Assembly: GCA_023451825.1 (NCBI GenBank)
Contig: JAEXYA010000029.1
Coordinates: forward strand, 163,191 to 227,190
Origin: Pseudomonadota bacterium
Lineage (GTDB): Bacteria > Pseudomonadota > Alphaproteobacteria > Rhizobiales > Xanthobacteraceae
Direction of reading: 5' to 3'
Length of the DNA stretch: 64,000 nucleotides
Made by a program: the position numbers and the translations under genes. Each line of letters begins with the position of its first letter. Position 1 is the stretch's first letter. This document shows, piece after piece, positions 36,419 through 43,857 of the stretch. Below the pieces are notes generated by a model. It searched no databases. It was not told where the DNA came from and was given only the letters and a program-made list of their open reading frames with translations.

Positions 36419-36901
36419 ATGACCGACAACACCTCGCCCTTCGGCCTCGTCTCCCCCGCTGTCCTCGCCTCGATGTCGGGACTCGACTTCGTGCGAAAAA
36501 TATTCGCGGGCGAGCTACCGCAGCCGCCGATCATGGAGAATGTCGGGCCGTTCGACTGCACCGCAGATCACGGCCATGTGGTGATGTACAGCATTCCCGG
36601 CATCCGGCACTATAATCCGATCGGCTCGGTGCATGGTGGCTACGCGGCGATCCTGCTGGACTCCGCCATGGGCCTCGCGGTGCATTCGACGCTGCCGCAA
36701 GGATCGGGCTACACCACGCTGGAGTTCAAGATCAGTTTTATCCGCGGCATGAGCGAGGCGTCCGGCACGGTGCGCACGGAAGGCAAAGTGCTCAATGTCG
36801 GCCGCCGCGCGGGGACGGCGGAAGCAAGCATCACCGACGACAAAGGCCGGCTGCTCGCGCATGCGACGACGACGTGCCTGGTGTTTGAGCTGCCGAAATG
36901 A
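36419..36901 (+). CDS. PaaI-family hotdog thioesterase
   Basis: 160 residues from ATG 36419 (AGGAAG upstream); the in-frame extension reaches back into the family C repeat and is not credible. Hotdog-fold acyl-CoA thioesterase with GSVHGGYAAILLDSAMG (the HGG loop and the Asp/Glu-bearing helix), LEFKISFIRG and ATTTCLVF. It hydrolyses small aryl- or acyl-CoAs in relatives. No neighbour fixes the substrate. Confidence 0.85.
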   Translation: MTDNTSPFGLVSPAVLASMSGLDFVRKIFAGELPQPPIMENVGPFDCTADHGHVVMYSIPGIRHYNPIGSVHGGYAAILLDSAMGLAVHSTLPQGSGYTTLEFKISFIRGMSEASGTVRTEGKVLNVGRRAGTAEASITDDKGRLLAHATTTCLVFELPK

Positions 36902-36904
36902 TCT

Positions 36905-36991
36905 GTAGGGTGGGCAAAGCGAAGCGTGCCCACCACCCTTTCACAACACGTGAAGGTGGGCACGGCGCAAGAGCGCCTTTGCCCACCCTAC
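36905..36991. repeat. Intergenic palindromic repeat, family B
   Basis: GTAGGGTGGGCAAAGCG arm and matching CTTTGCCCACCCTAC arm with an inner GTGCCCACC/GGTGGGCAC pair. A second copy lies at 61294-61374. It sits between two convergent genes. Confidence 0.88.
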
Positions 36992-36998
36992 AGCTGGA

Positions 36999-37517
36999 CT
37001 ATTTCTCGTTCGCGCCTTCCGCGCGGCTGGCTTCGAACAGGAACCAGGTGCGGCGCTCGGTCTCGTCGATATAGTTTTCCAGCAGGCTCGCGCTGGCGAC
37101 ATCGTCGGCGTCGTCGCAGACCTTGTGCGCCTTGCGCAAGGCGGCGGCCATCTTCTTGTTGTCTTCCATAAGCTCGTGCAGCATCTCCACCGGCGGCACA
37201 TAGGCTTCGTCGTTATCCTTCACCGACTGCAGCTTGGCGATCTCGCCGATCGAATGCACGGTACGGCCGCCGATCTTGCGGACGCGCTCAGCAAGCGGGT
37301 CGGTGGTCGCGAAAATCTGGTCGGCATGCTCGTCGAGCAGCAGGTGATAGTCGCGGAAGTGGCGGCCCGAAATGTGCCAGTGGAAATTCTTGGTCTTCAG
37401 GTAAAGCGCAAAGGCATCGGCGACCAGACCATTGAGGGCCTTGGTGACCTTCTCCACGCCATCGGCGGCGAGGTCGGTCGGAGTGTTCAGATCGGCGGCG
37501 ATTTTCTTGGTGCTCAC
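36999..37517 (-). CDS. dps: Dps/ferritin-like DNA-protection protein
   Basis: 172 residues from GTG 37517 (AGGAAGG 8 nt upstream; a TTG two codons earlier is too close to it). Mini-ferritin forming a 12-subunit shell that oxidises and stores iron and protects DNA. The dinuclear ferroxidase ligands are visible in KNFHWHISGRHFRDYH and LLLDEHADQIF. A basic N-terminus (STKKIAADL) may contact DNA. A perfect EcfG-type promoter lies 180-205 nt upstream on the same strand, fitting a general stress response gene. Confidence 0.92.
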   Translation of the reverse strand: MSTKKIAADLNTPTDLAADGVEKVTKALNGLVADAFALYLKTKNFHWHISGRHFRDYHLLLDEHADQIFATTDPLAERVRKIGGRTVHSIGEIAKLQSVKDNDEAYVPPVEMLHELMEDNKKMAAALRKAHKVCDDADDVASASLLENYIDETERRTWFLFEASRAEGANEK

Positions 37518-37697
37518 GTGCAATACCTTCCTGTGAACCGCGGGGTCACCGGGACCGGGCGGGGTTGATCGTGCGGAATTGTCAGCGACGAACGGTCCAT
37601 TGTCTTGGATGTCCGTGGTGTCGACGACTCCGAAACGTCAAATGGGCTATCGGGCAAAAAGCGTTTCCAAGTAGGCCGGAACGCTCTAGACGAATTC

Positions 37698-37722
37698 AAC
37701 GCAGAGTAAATGTAGGGGTTCC
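37698..37722 (-). promoter_or_regulatory. EcfG-type general stress promoter for dps
   Basis: Read on the minus strand the sequence is GGAAC, 16 nt, CGTT (complement GTTCC at 37718-37722 and AACG at 37698-37701). This matches the consensus for the alphaproteobacterial extracytoplasmic sigma factor EcfG. It points at dps and would give a 5' leader of about 170 nt. Confidence 0.75.
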
Positions 37723-37755
37723 CTATCGGGGAACAAGGACAAGGCGCACCGCTGC

Positions 37756-38451
37756 ATGGAAGATTGGATCGATTATTACGATTCCACCCACACGATTTAC
37801 GCCAGCAAACTGCATCGCGACGTCCATTTCCAACTCATTGCCCGCGACATCACCGCATACATTCCATCCAAGAATGCCACCGTCCTCGATTATGCCTGCG
37901 GCGAGGCGCTGTCGGCGAGCAAGGTCACAGAAGCGTGTGCCAAGCTGATCCTGGCCGAACCGGCGCCAAAGGTGCGTAGCCGCGTGGCGGCGCGCTTTGC
38001 CGCCAATCCGAAGATCGCCGTCCATTCACTCGACGAGTTGCGCGACCTGCCCCAGGGCTCGGTGGATCTCGCGATCATGAATTCAGTCGCCCAATACATG
38101 ACCCTGCCCCAACTCGAAGACGCCTTCGCGGTGGTGAAGCGGCTGCTCAAGCCGGACGGCAAATTGGTGGTCGGCGATATCCTGCCGCCGGATCTGGGGA
38201 TGATGACGGATGTGATGGCGTTGCTGCGGCTCGGCGCCAAACACGGATTTCTGTGGGACGCACTGGTCAGTCTGGTGAAAACCGCACTGTCCGATTATCG
38301 CCAGTTGAGGACAACGCTCGGTCTGCAGCATTACGGCGCAGCCGATATGCTTGCCAAATTGGAGGCAGCCGGATACCGAGCATCTCGCGCCAAGGTCAAT
38401 ATCGGCCATAACCAGGCCCGCATGACATTTGTCGCGCAACCGATTGGTTGA
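37756..38451 (+). CDS. Class I SAM-dependent methyltransferase
   Basis: A 231-residue methyltransferase of the Methyltransf_11-type fold. Motif I is VLDYACGEALSA (an Ala replaces the first Gly), followed by LAEPAPKVRSRVAARF (motif II), GSVDLAIMNSVAQYM (motif IV) and LKPDGKLVVGDIL (post-motif). Substrate unknown. It is followed 83 nt downstream by a tRNA-like cloverleaf on the same strand, which is the only hint of a nucleic-acid role and may be coincidence. Confidence 0.85.
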   Translation: MEDWIDYYDSTHTIYASKLHRDVHFQLIARDITAYIPSKNATVLDYACGEALSASKVTEACAKLILAEPAPKVRSRVAARFAANPKIAVHSLDELRDLPQGSVDLAIMNSVAQYMTLPQLEDAFAVVKRLLKPDGKLVVGDILPPDLGMMTDVMALLRLGAKHGFLWDALVSLVKTALSDYRQLRTTLGLQHYGAADMLAKLEAAGYRASRAKVNIGHNQARMTFVAQPIG

Positions 38452-38511
38452 TTAGAATTTGAAACGTTAGGGTTAAGTGAACCTTTGCAAAACTGCTGGT
38501 AGATCAATCCC

Positions 38512-38527
38512 CTGTGATCGACCACAG
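38512..38527. promoter_or_regulatory. CTGTG-N6-CACAG dyad upstream of the tRNA-like gene
   Basis: A perfect 5-bp inverted repeat with 6-nt spacer ending 7 nt before the tRNA-like start. It could be a protein site or part of a processing stem. I see no convincing promoter hexamers near it. Confidence 0.35.
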
Positions 38528-38534
38528 TGACAAC

Positions 38535-38611
38535 GGCCCGGTGGCGGAAATGTCTACGCGGGGGCGAGTGCATCGCCTCATATCCTGGTTCAAGTCCAGG
38601 CTGGGCCTCCA
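38535..38611 (+). tRNA. Noncanonical tRNA-like cloverleaf (Cys-like features)
   Basis: A 77-nt cloverleaf. The 7-bp acceptor stem is GGCCCGG (38535-38541) with CTGGGCC (38601-38607, one G-U). Discriminator U73 is at 38608 and CCA is encoded at 38609-38611. The T arm is perfect: stems 38584-38588 and 38596-38600, loop TTCAAGT. The D stem is 3 bp (GCG/CGC) and its loop GAAATGTCTA lacks the G18-G19 pair. The anticodon arm has 6-7 bp (38561-38566 with 38574-38579) with loop AGTGCAT, so U33 is displaced; if the inner A-U closes, a 5-nt loop GTGCA reads U33-GCA. GCA plus U73 is the cysteine identity set. It may be a functional odd tRNA, a tRNA mimic, or a decayed tRNA. Confidence 0.55.
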
Positions 38612-38663
38612 TCCTTCGCCGCCTCCGGCGGCTTCGGCTCGGCGAGCCGTCTCGCTCGGCCCC

Positions 38664-38758
38664 GTAGGATGGGTAGAGCGGAGCGAAACCCATCACCTCG
38701 GGCGCCGACATGATGGGTTTCACTCCGGCGCGTTGCGCCTGCGTTCTACCCATCCTAC
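38664..38758. repeat. Intergenic palindromic repeat, family A, long form
   Basis: GTAGGATGGGTAGAGCG and its complement at the two ends, with inner GAAACCCATCA/TGATGGGTTTC arms. Same type as 18927-19030. It lies between the tRNA-like element and carB. Confidence 0.85.
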
Positions 38759-38868
38759 GGCCGGAATTGCCAGTTGATGGGCCCTCAAAAGCCTTCCCTG
38801 CCCTGTTATGATGGTCTAAAGACAGCCGCGCGCGAGGATCAGCCTGCTGATCAGGCGCCCGGGCCCGA

Positions 38869-38896
38869 GGGACGCGCGACTGCGCGCCCTTTTTTT
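38869..38896 (+). terminator. Rho-independent terminator in the carB leader
   Basis: Eight base pairs (GGG plus CGCGC with GCGCG plus CCC, one bulged A) with loop GACT and seven T residues, ending 29 nt before the carB start. Upstream, GATCAG-CCTG-CTGATC forms another hairpin and GCGCGCG at about 38827 could compete with the terminator stem. It may be an attenuator or the end of a short RNA. Confidence 0.7.
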
Positions 38897-38925
38897 GTGC
38901 CGATTTGTCACCACCGCGAGACGCA

Positions 38926-41900
38926 ATGCCAAAACGCACCGACATATCCACCATCCTGATCATCGGCGCCGGTCCCATCGTGATCGGCCAGGCCTGCGAG
39001 TTCGACTATTCGGGCACGCAAGCCGTCAAGACGCTCAAGGACGAGGGCTACCGGGTCGTTCTGGTCAATTCCAATCCGGCCACGATCATGACCGATCCGG
39101 AATTGGCTGACGCAACCTATATCGAGCCGATCACACCCGAGATCGTGGCCAAGATCATCGAGAAAGAGCGCGGCGACCGTTCCAAGGGCTTTGCGCTGCT
39201 GCCGACCATGGGCGGCCAGACCGCGCTGAACTGCGCGCTGTCGCTGCGCCAGCAGGGCACGCTGGAGAAATTCGACGTCGAGATGATCGGCGCCACCGCG
39301 GAAGCCATCGACAAGGCGGAAGACCGCCAGCTGTTCCGCGAGGCCATGACCAAGATCGGGCTGGAGACGCCGAAGTCGCGGCTCGCCAATGCGTCGGACC
39401 TCAAGAAGCAGTATCGCGACAAGCACCATGCCGAGCGCGAAAAGCTCTCCGGCGAAGCGCTGGCTGAACACGAGCGCCAGTGGGTGCTGCACGAAGGCGA
39501 TCGCCGCAAGCGTTATCAGGAACATGCCCTCGGCCAGGCGCTGATGGCGCTGTCCGAAATCGGCCTGCCCGCGATCATCCGCCCGTCCTTCACCATGGGC
39601 GGCACCGGCGGCGGCATCGCCTATAATCGCGAAGAGTTTCTCGACATCATCGAGCGTGGCCTCGATGCGTCTCCGACCAACGAAGTGCTGATCGAAGAAT
39701 CCGTACTCGGCTGGAAAGAGTACGAGATGGAAGTCGTCCGCGATAAGAAGGACAACTGCATCATCATCTGCTCGATCGAGAATCTCGATCCGATGGGCGT
39801 GCATACCGGCGACAGCATCACTGTCGCGCCGGCGCTGACGCTCACCGACAAGGAATACCAGATCATGCGCGACGCCTCGCTGGCGGTGCTGCGCGAGATC
39901 GGCGTCGAGACCGGCGGCTCCAACGTGCAGTTCGGCGTCAACCCCGCCGACGGCCGCATGGTCGTGATCGAAATGAATCCGCGCGTGTCGCGCTCCTCGG
40001 CACTGGCGTCGAAGGCCACCGGCTTCCCGATCGCCAAGGTCGCGGCCAAGCTCGCCGTCGGCTACACGCTGGACGAAATCGCCAATGACATCACGGGTGG
40101 CGCGACCCCGGCCTCGTTCGAGCCGACCATCGACTATGTCGTCACCAAGATCCCGCGTTTTGCCTTCGAGAAATTCCCGGGCGCCTCGCGCACGCTGACC
40201 ACCTCGATGAAGTCGGTCGGCGAAGTGATGGCCATCGGCCGCACCTTCCAGGAATCGCTGCAGAAGGCGCTGCGCGGTCTCGAGACCGGCCTCACCGGCC
40301 TCGACGAAATCGAGATCGAGGATCTCGGCCGCGGCGACGACAAGAACGCTGTCCGCGCCGCGCTGGGCACGCCGACGCCGGACCGCATCCTGCAGGTCGG
40401 CCAAGCCATGCGCCTCGGCTGGACCGATGAGGAGATCTTCAACTCCTGCAAGATCGACCCATGGTTCCTCGCGCAGATGCGCGGCATCGTGGATATGGAA
40501 GCCAAAGTGAAGGCCGACGGCCTGCCGACCCACGCTTTCGGCATGCGCTCGCTCAAGGCTATGGGCTTCTCCGACGCGCGCCTCGCGGTGCTCGCCGGCA
40601 AGACCGATGCGGAAGTGAAAGCGCTTCGCCGCTCGCTGAATGTGCGCCCGGTGTTCAAGCGCATCGACACCTGCGCCGCCGAATTCGCCTCGCCGACCGC
40701 TTACATGTACTCGACCTATGAATCCTCTTTCGCCGGCAGCTTCGCCGACGAGAGCCAGCCGTCGGACAAGAACAAGGTCATCATTCTCGGCGGCGGCCCG
40801 AACCGTATCGGCCAGGGCATCGAGTTCGACTATTGCTGCTGCCACGCCTGCTTCGCGCTCGCCGATGCCGGCTATGAGACCATCATGGTCAACTGCAATC
40901 CGGAAACCGTGTCGACCGACTACGACACCGCGGATCGCCTCTATTTCGAACCGCTCACCGCGGAAGACGTGCTTGAGATCATCGACACCGAGCGCCAGAA
41001 CGGCACGCTGCATGGCGTGATCGTGCAGTTCGGTGGCCAGACCCCGCTGAAGCTGGCGCGTGCGCTCGAAGCCGCCGATGTGCCGATCCTCGGCACCTCG
41101 CCGGATGCTATCGACCTCGCCGAAGACCGCGATCGCTTCAAGCGCATCCTCGACAAGCTCAAGCTCAAGCAGCCGAAGAACGGCATCGCCTATTCGGTGG
41201 AGCAGGCGCGTCTCGTCGCCGCCGATCTCGGCCTGCCGCTGGTCGTGCGTCCGTCCTATGTGCTCGGCGGCCGCGCGATGCAGATCATCCGCGAGGAAAG
41301 CCAACTTGGTGATTACCTGCTCGGCACCCTGCCCGAGCTGGTGCCCGCCGACGTCAAGGCGCGCTATCCCAACGACAAGACCGGCCAGATCAACACGGTG
41401 CTCGGCACCAATCCGCTGCTGTTCGACCGCTATCTCTCGGACGCCATCGAAGTCGATGTGGACTGCCTCTCGGACGGCAAGGACACGTTTGTCGTCGGCA
41501 TCATGGAGCATATCGAAGAGGCCGGTATTCACTCCGGTGACTCAGCTTGTTCGCTGCCGCCGCATTCGCTCGACGATGCAATGATCGAACGGCTGGAGCA
41601 GCAGACCCGCGACATGGCCCTCGGCCTCGATGTCGTCGGCCTGATGAATGTGCAGTTCGCCATCAAGGACGGCGAGATCTATGTGCTCGAAGTCAATCCG
41701 CGCGCCTCGCGCACGGTGCCCTTCGTCGCCAAGGTCATGGGCATGCCGGTCGCCAAGATCGCCGCGCGCATCATGGCCGGCGAGAAGCTTGCCAGCTTCA
41801 ATCTGAAGAAGCGCAAGCTGCAGCATGTCGGCGTCAAGGAATCGGTCTTCCCGTTCGCGCGCTTCCCCGGCGTCGATACGGTGCTCGGCCCGGAGATGCG

Positions 41901-42390
41901 CTCCACCGGCGAAGTGATGGGCATCGACTCGTCGTTCGAGATCGCTTTCGCCAAGAGCCAGCTCGGCGGCGGCACCCGCGTGCCGCGCAAGGGCACGGTG
42001 TTCGTCTCGGTGCGCGAGAACGACAAGACCCGCATTCTCGATGCGGTGAAGCTGCTGGCTGACAGCGGCTTCAAGGTCGTCGCCACCGGTGGCACCCAGC
42101 GCTTCCTGGTCGATAACGGCGTGCAGGCCGAGAAGATCAACAAGGTGCTGGAAGGCCGGCCCCACATCGTGGACGCCATCACCAATGGCGAGATCCAGCT
42201 GGTGCTCAACACCACCGACGGACCGCAGGCCCTGGCCGACAGCCGCTCGCTGCGGCGGGCTGCCCTCTTGCACAAAGTACCATATTACACCACACTTTCC
42301 GGAGCCGTGGCGGCTGCGAAGGGTGTCCGGGCCAATATGGACGGCGATCTTGAGGTCCGCACATTGCAGAGTTACTTTTCCGAAGTCTGA
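38926..42390 (+). CDS. carB: Carbamoyl-phosphate synthase large subunit
   Basis: 1154 residues from ATG 38926 (an in-frame ORF start at 38905 is less likely). Two ATP-grasp halves make carboxyphosphate and then carbamoyl phosphate: IIGAGPIVIGQACEFDYSG opens the first and ILGGGPNRIGQGIEFDYCC the second (near residue 625). A C-terminal MGS-like allosteric domain follows (ILDAVKLLADSGFKVVATGG). Insert-bearing first half (residues about 165-200) as in other alphaproteobacteria makes it longer than E. coli CarB. It is downstream of a leader terminator, so expression independent of carA is likely. Confidence 0.96.
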   Translation: MPKRTDISTILIIGAGPIVIGQACEFDYSGTQAVKTLKDEGYRVVLVNSNPATIMTDPELADATYIEPITPEIVAKIIEKERGDRSKGFALLPTMGGQTALNCALSLRQQGTLEKFDVEMIGATAEAIDKAEDRQLFREAMTKIGLETPKSRLANASDLKKQYRDKHHAEREKLSGEALAEHERQWVLHEGDRRKRYQEHALGQALMALSEIGLPAIIRPSFTMGGTGGGIAYNREEFLDIIERGLDASPTNEVLIEESVLGWKEYEMEVVRDKKDNCIIICSIENLDPMGVHTGDSITVAPALTLTDKEYQIMRDASLAVLREIGVETGGSNVQFGVNPADGRMVVIEMNPRVSRSSALASKATGFPIAKVAAKLAVGYTLDEIANDITGGATPASFEPTIDYVVTKIPRFAFEKFPGASRTLTTSMKSVGEVMAIGRTFQESLQKALRGLETGLTGLDEIEIEDLGRGDDKNAVRAALGTPTPDRILQVGQAMRLGWTDEEIFNSCKIDPWFLAQMRGIVDMEAKVKADGLPTHAFGMRSLKAMGFSDARLAVLAGKTDAEVKALRRSLNVRPVFKRIDTCAAEFASPTAYMYSTYESSFAGSFADESQPSDKNKVIILGGGPNRIGQGIEFDYCCCHACFALADAGYETIMVNCNPETVSTDYDTADRLYFEPLTAEDVLEIIDTERQNGTLHGVIVQFGGQTPLKLARALEAADVPILGTSPDAIDLAEDRDRFKRILDKLKLKQPKNGIAYSVEQARLVAADLGLPLVVRPSYVLGGRAMQIIREESQLGDYLLGTLPELVPADVKARYPNDKTGQINTVLGTNPLLFDRYLSDAIEVDVDCLSDGKDTFVVGIMEHIEEAGIHSGDSACSLPPHSLDDAMIERLEQQTRDMALGLDVVGLMNVQFAIKDGEIYVLEVNPRASRTVPFVAKVMGMPVAKIAARIMAGEKLASFNLKKRKLQHVGVKESVFPFARFPGVDTVLGPEMRSTGEVMGIDSSFEIAFAKSQLGGGTRVPRKGTVFVSVRENDKTRILDAVKLLADSGFKVVATGGTQRFLVDNGVQAEKINKVLEGRPHIVDAITNGEIQLVLNTTDGPQALADSRSLRRAALLHKVPYYTTLSGAVAAAKGVRANMDGDLEVRTLQSYFSEV

Positions 42391-42435
42391 CTTTATCCGG
42401 TGCGGCAATCCGGATTGAGGTTGGTCAAGAACGGG

Positions 42436-42461
42436 TCATGACCGGAACCAGCCGGTCATGA
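42436..42461. promoter_or_regulatory. Perfect 10-bp hairpin between carB and greA
   Basis: TCATGACCGG, 6-nt loop AACCAG, then CCGGTCATGA. No T-run follows on either side, so it is not a standard terminator; operator or RNA structure in the carB 3' or greA 5' region. Confidence 0.5.
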
Positions 42462-42560
42462 GCAGGTTCTGTTTCGGCGCCTGAATCCTGCATCTGCGCC
42501 GGCTGCAACGACAGCCCCGCATCATCTTGCAGGCCGATTTCACGGACAGAAGAATTTCGT

Positions 42561-42578
42561 CGCACGCGTCAGCGTGCG
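42561..42578 (+). promoter_or_regulatory. Hairpin in the greA leader
   Basis: CGCACGC-GTCA-GCGTGCG, a perfect 7-bp stem ending 24 nt before the greA start codon. It precedes the ribosome-binding region (AAAGGACGAAGAG). Confidence 0.5.
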
Positions 42579-42602
42579 GCATGACGTTAAAGGACGAAGA
42601 GA

Positions 42603-43079
42603 ATGGTTGAGAAGGTCCCGATGACCGCCGGCGGTTTCGCCGCCCTCGAAGTCGAATTGAAGGATCGCCAGACGGTGCAGCGTCCGCGCATCATCGAGGC
42701 GATTGCCGAAGCGCGCTCCCATGGCGACCTGTCCGAAAACGCCGAATATCATGCGGCGAAGGAAGAGCAGTCGCATAACGAAGGCCGCATCAGCGAGATC
42801 GAGGACAAGCTCGCCCGCGCCGACATCATCGATATCAGCAAGCTCTCGGGCGACACCATCAAGTTCGGCGCCACCGTGACGCTGATCGACGAGGACACCG
42901 AGAAGAAGACGGTGTGGCAGATCGTCGGCGAACCGGAAGCCGATGCCAAGAACGGCCGCATCTCCATCACCTCGCCGCTGGCGCGTGCGCTGATCGGCAA
43001 GAGCAAGGGCACCTCGGTCGAGGTGATCGCGCCGGGCGGCTCGAAAGCCTATGAGATCGCCAAGGTGGAGTGGCGCTAA
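42603..43079 (+). CDS. greA: Transcription elongation factor GreA
   Basis: A 158-residue factor that enters the RNA polymerase secondary channel and triggers cleavage of backtracked transcripts. The N-terminal coiled coil carries the catalytic tip in HGDLSENAEYHAAKEEQ. The C-terminal FKBP-like domain ends SYEIAKVEWR-like KAYEIAKVEWR. AAAGGACGAAGAG precedes ATG 42603. A strong bidirectional terminator follows at 43109-43138. Confidence 0.95.
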   Translation: MVEKVPMTAGGFAALEVELKDRQTVQRPRIIEAIAEARSHGDLSENAEYHAAKEEQSHNEGRISEIEDKLARADIIDISKLSGDTIKFGATVTLIDEDTEKKTVWQIVGEPEADAKNGRISITSPLARALIGKSKGTSVEVIAPGGSKAYEIAKVEWR

Positions 43080-43108
43080 AGCAGCGTGCGCGACAACTTA
43101 CAGACTTT

Positions 43109-43138
43109 AAAAAGCCGCGCTCACAGCGCGGCTTTTTT
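43109..43138. terminator. Bidirectional terminator after greA
   Basis: AAAAAGCCGCGCT, CAC loop, AGCGCGGCTTTTTT: a long perfect stem flanked by A-run and T-run. Confidence 0.88.
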
Positions 43139-43258
43139 GCTGCCGCAAAGACATCGATGACTTCCTGCTGTCTTGTGTCCGACCGATCGACTGTTAAGGT
43201 ACTGAGATACAATCTTGATACCAAGCGCCACGCAGCCGTTGCCGAGGTGGAAGACGCC

Positions 43259-43714
43259 ATGATCAATCAGCGATTTGCGAGCAAATTTCGGACGGCATCC
43301 TGCGCGATCCTGCTGGTCGCATCGGCGACCGCCGCGACGGCTCAAATCGATGCTAACAAGTCAAGCGTGACAGACGAGCCTCCGCCTCTCGCGCTGGAGA
43401 CTAAACCCGATGCATCACCGACAGCCGCTCGGCCATCCGGCAGCATGCGCTGGGTCGCCTATGCCAACGAGACGCAATCGCGCATCGACGCCTATCTCCA
43501 CAAACGCAGCGAGACCTTTGGCGGCAAACTGAATTTCAGCGCCGAATTGTGGGTCGATGCACAGGGCCACATCACCAAAACCCAGCTCGTCTCGGCGTCC
43601 GGCAACGCGGCTTTCGACGCCGCCGCGCGCAAAAACTTTGCACCGGGACTCGTGCTGCCGCCGCCGGAGAAGGATATGCCGCAGCCGATCAAAGTGCGCG
43701 CCACGTCCAAGTGA
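43259..43714 (+). CDS. Exported TonB-C-like protein, copy 1
   Basis: 151 residues from ATG 43259; the frame is open to 43070 but that extension crosses the greA terminator. Signal peptide (ASCAILLVASATAATA) then a Pro/Ser/Thr-rich linker and a C-terminal domain resembling TonB C-terminal or energy-transducer modules (FSAELWVDAQGHITKTQLV, ASGNAAFDAAARKNF, PPPEKDMPQPIKV). Lacks the N-terminal membrane anchor of TonB, so it is probably a soluble periplasmic relative. A close paralog follows 143 nt downstream, which makes this a tandem duplication. Confidence 0.72.
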   Translation: MINQRFASKFRTASCAILLVASATAATAQIDANKSSVTDEPPPLALETKPDASPTAARPSGSMRWVAYANETQSRIDAYLHKRSETFGGKLNFSAELWVDAQGHITKTQLVSASGNAAFDAAARKNFAPGLVLPPPEKDMPQPIKVRATSK

Positions 43715-43735
43715 GTTTTGGCTGATCACGCCCGA

Positions 43736-43761
43736 AGCCGCGCCATCGAGCGCGGCTTTTT
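43736..43761 (+). terminator. Rho-independent terminator between the paralogs
   Basis: AGCCGCGC, loop CATCGA, GCGCGGCT then T residues to 43761. It resembles the greA terminator stem. Confidence 0.82.
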
Positions 43762-43857
43762 GCTGCCCGCGACAAGCACCTCGGGCTGGCGTCAGCCTTG
43801 CGCAATCTCGGTATCATAATAACGCGACGAAGCACATCCACAGGATGCATCGCCGCC

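Noticed and set aside
38535..38611. Selenocysteine tRNA or ordinary tRNA-Ala(TGC)
   Set aside because: No long variable arm, and the acceptor stem is 7 bp, so it is not tRNA-Sec. If TGC were the anticodon U33 would be G, and G3-U70 of tRNA-Ala is absent.
38908..41532. 874-codon open frame antisense to carB
   Set aside because: It lies wholly opposite carB, its composition (Asp/Glu/Arg/Gly/His/Val-rich, no motif) is that of a GC-driven shadow frame, and carB is unambiguous.
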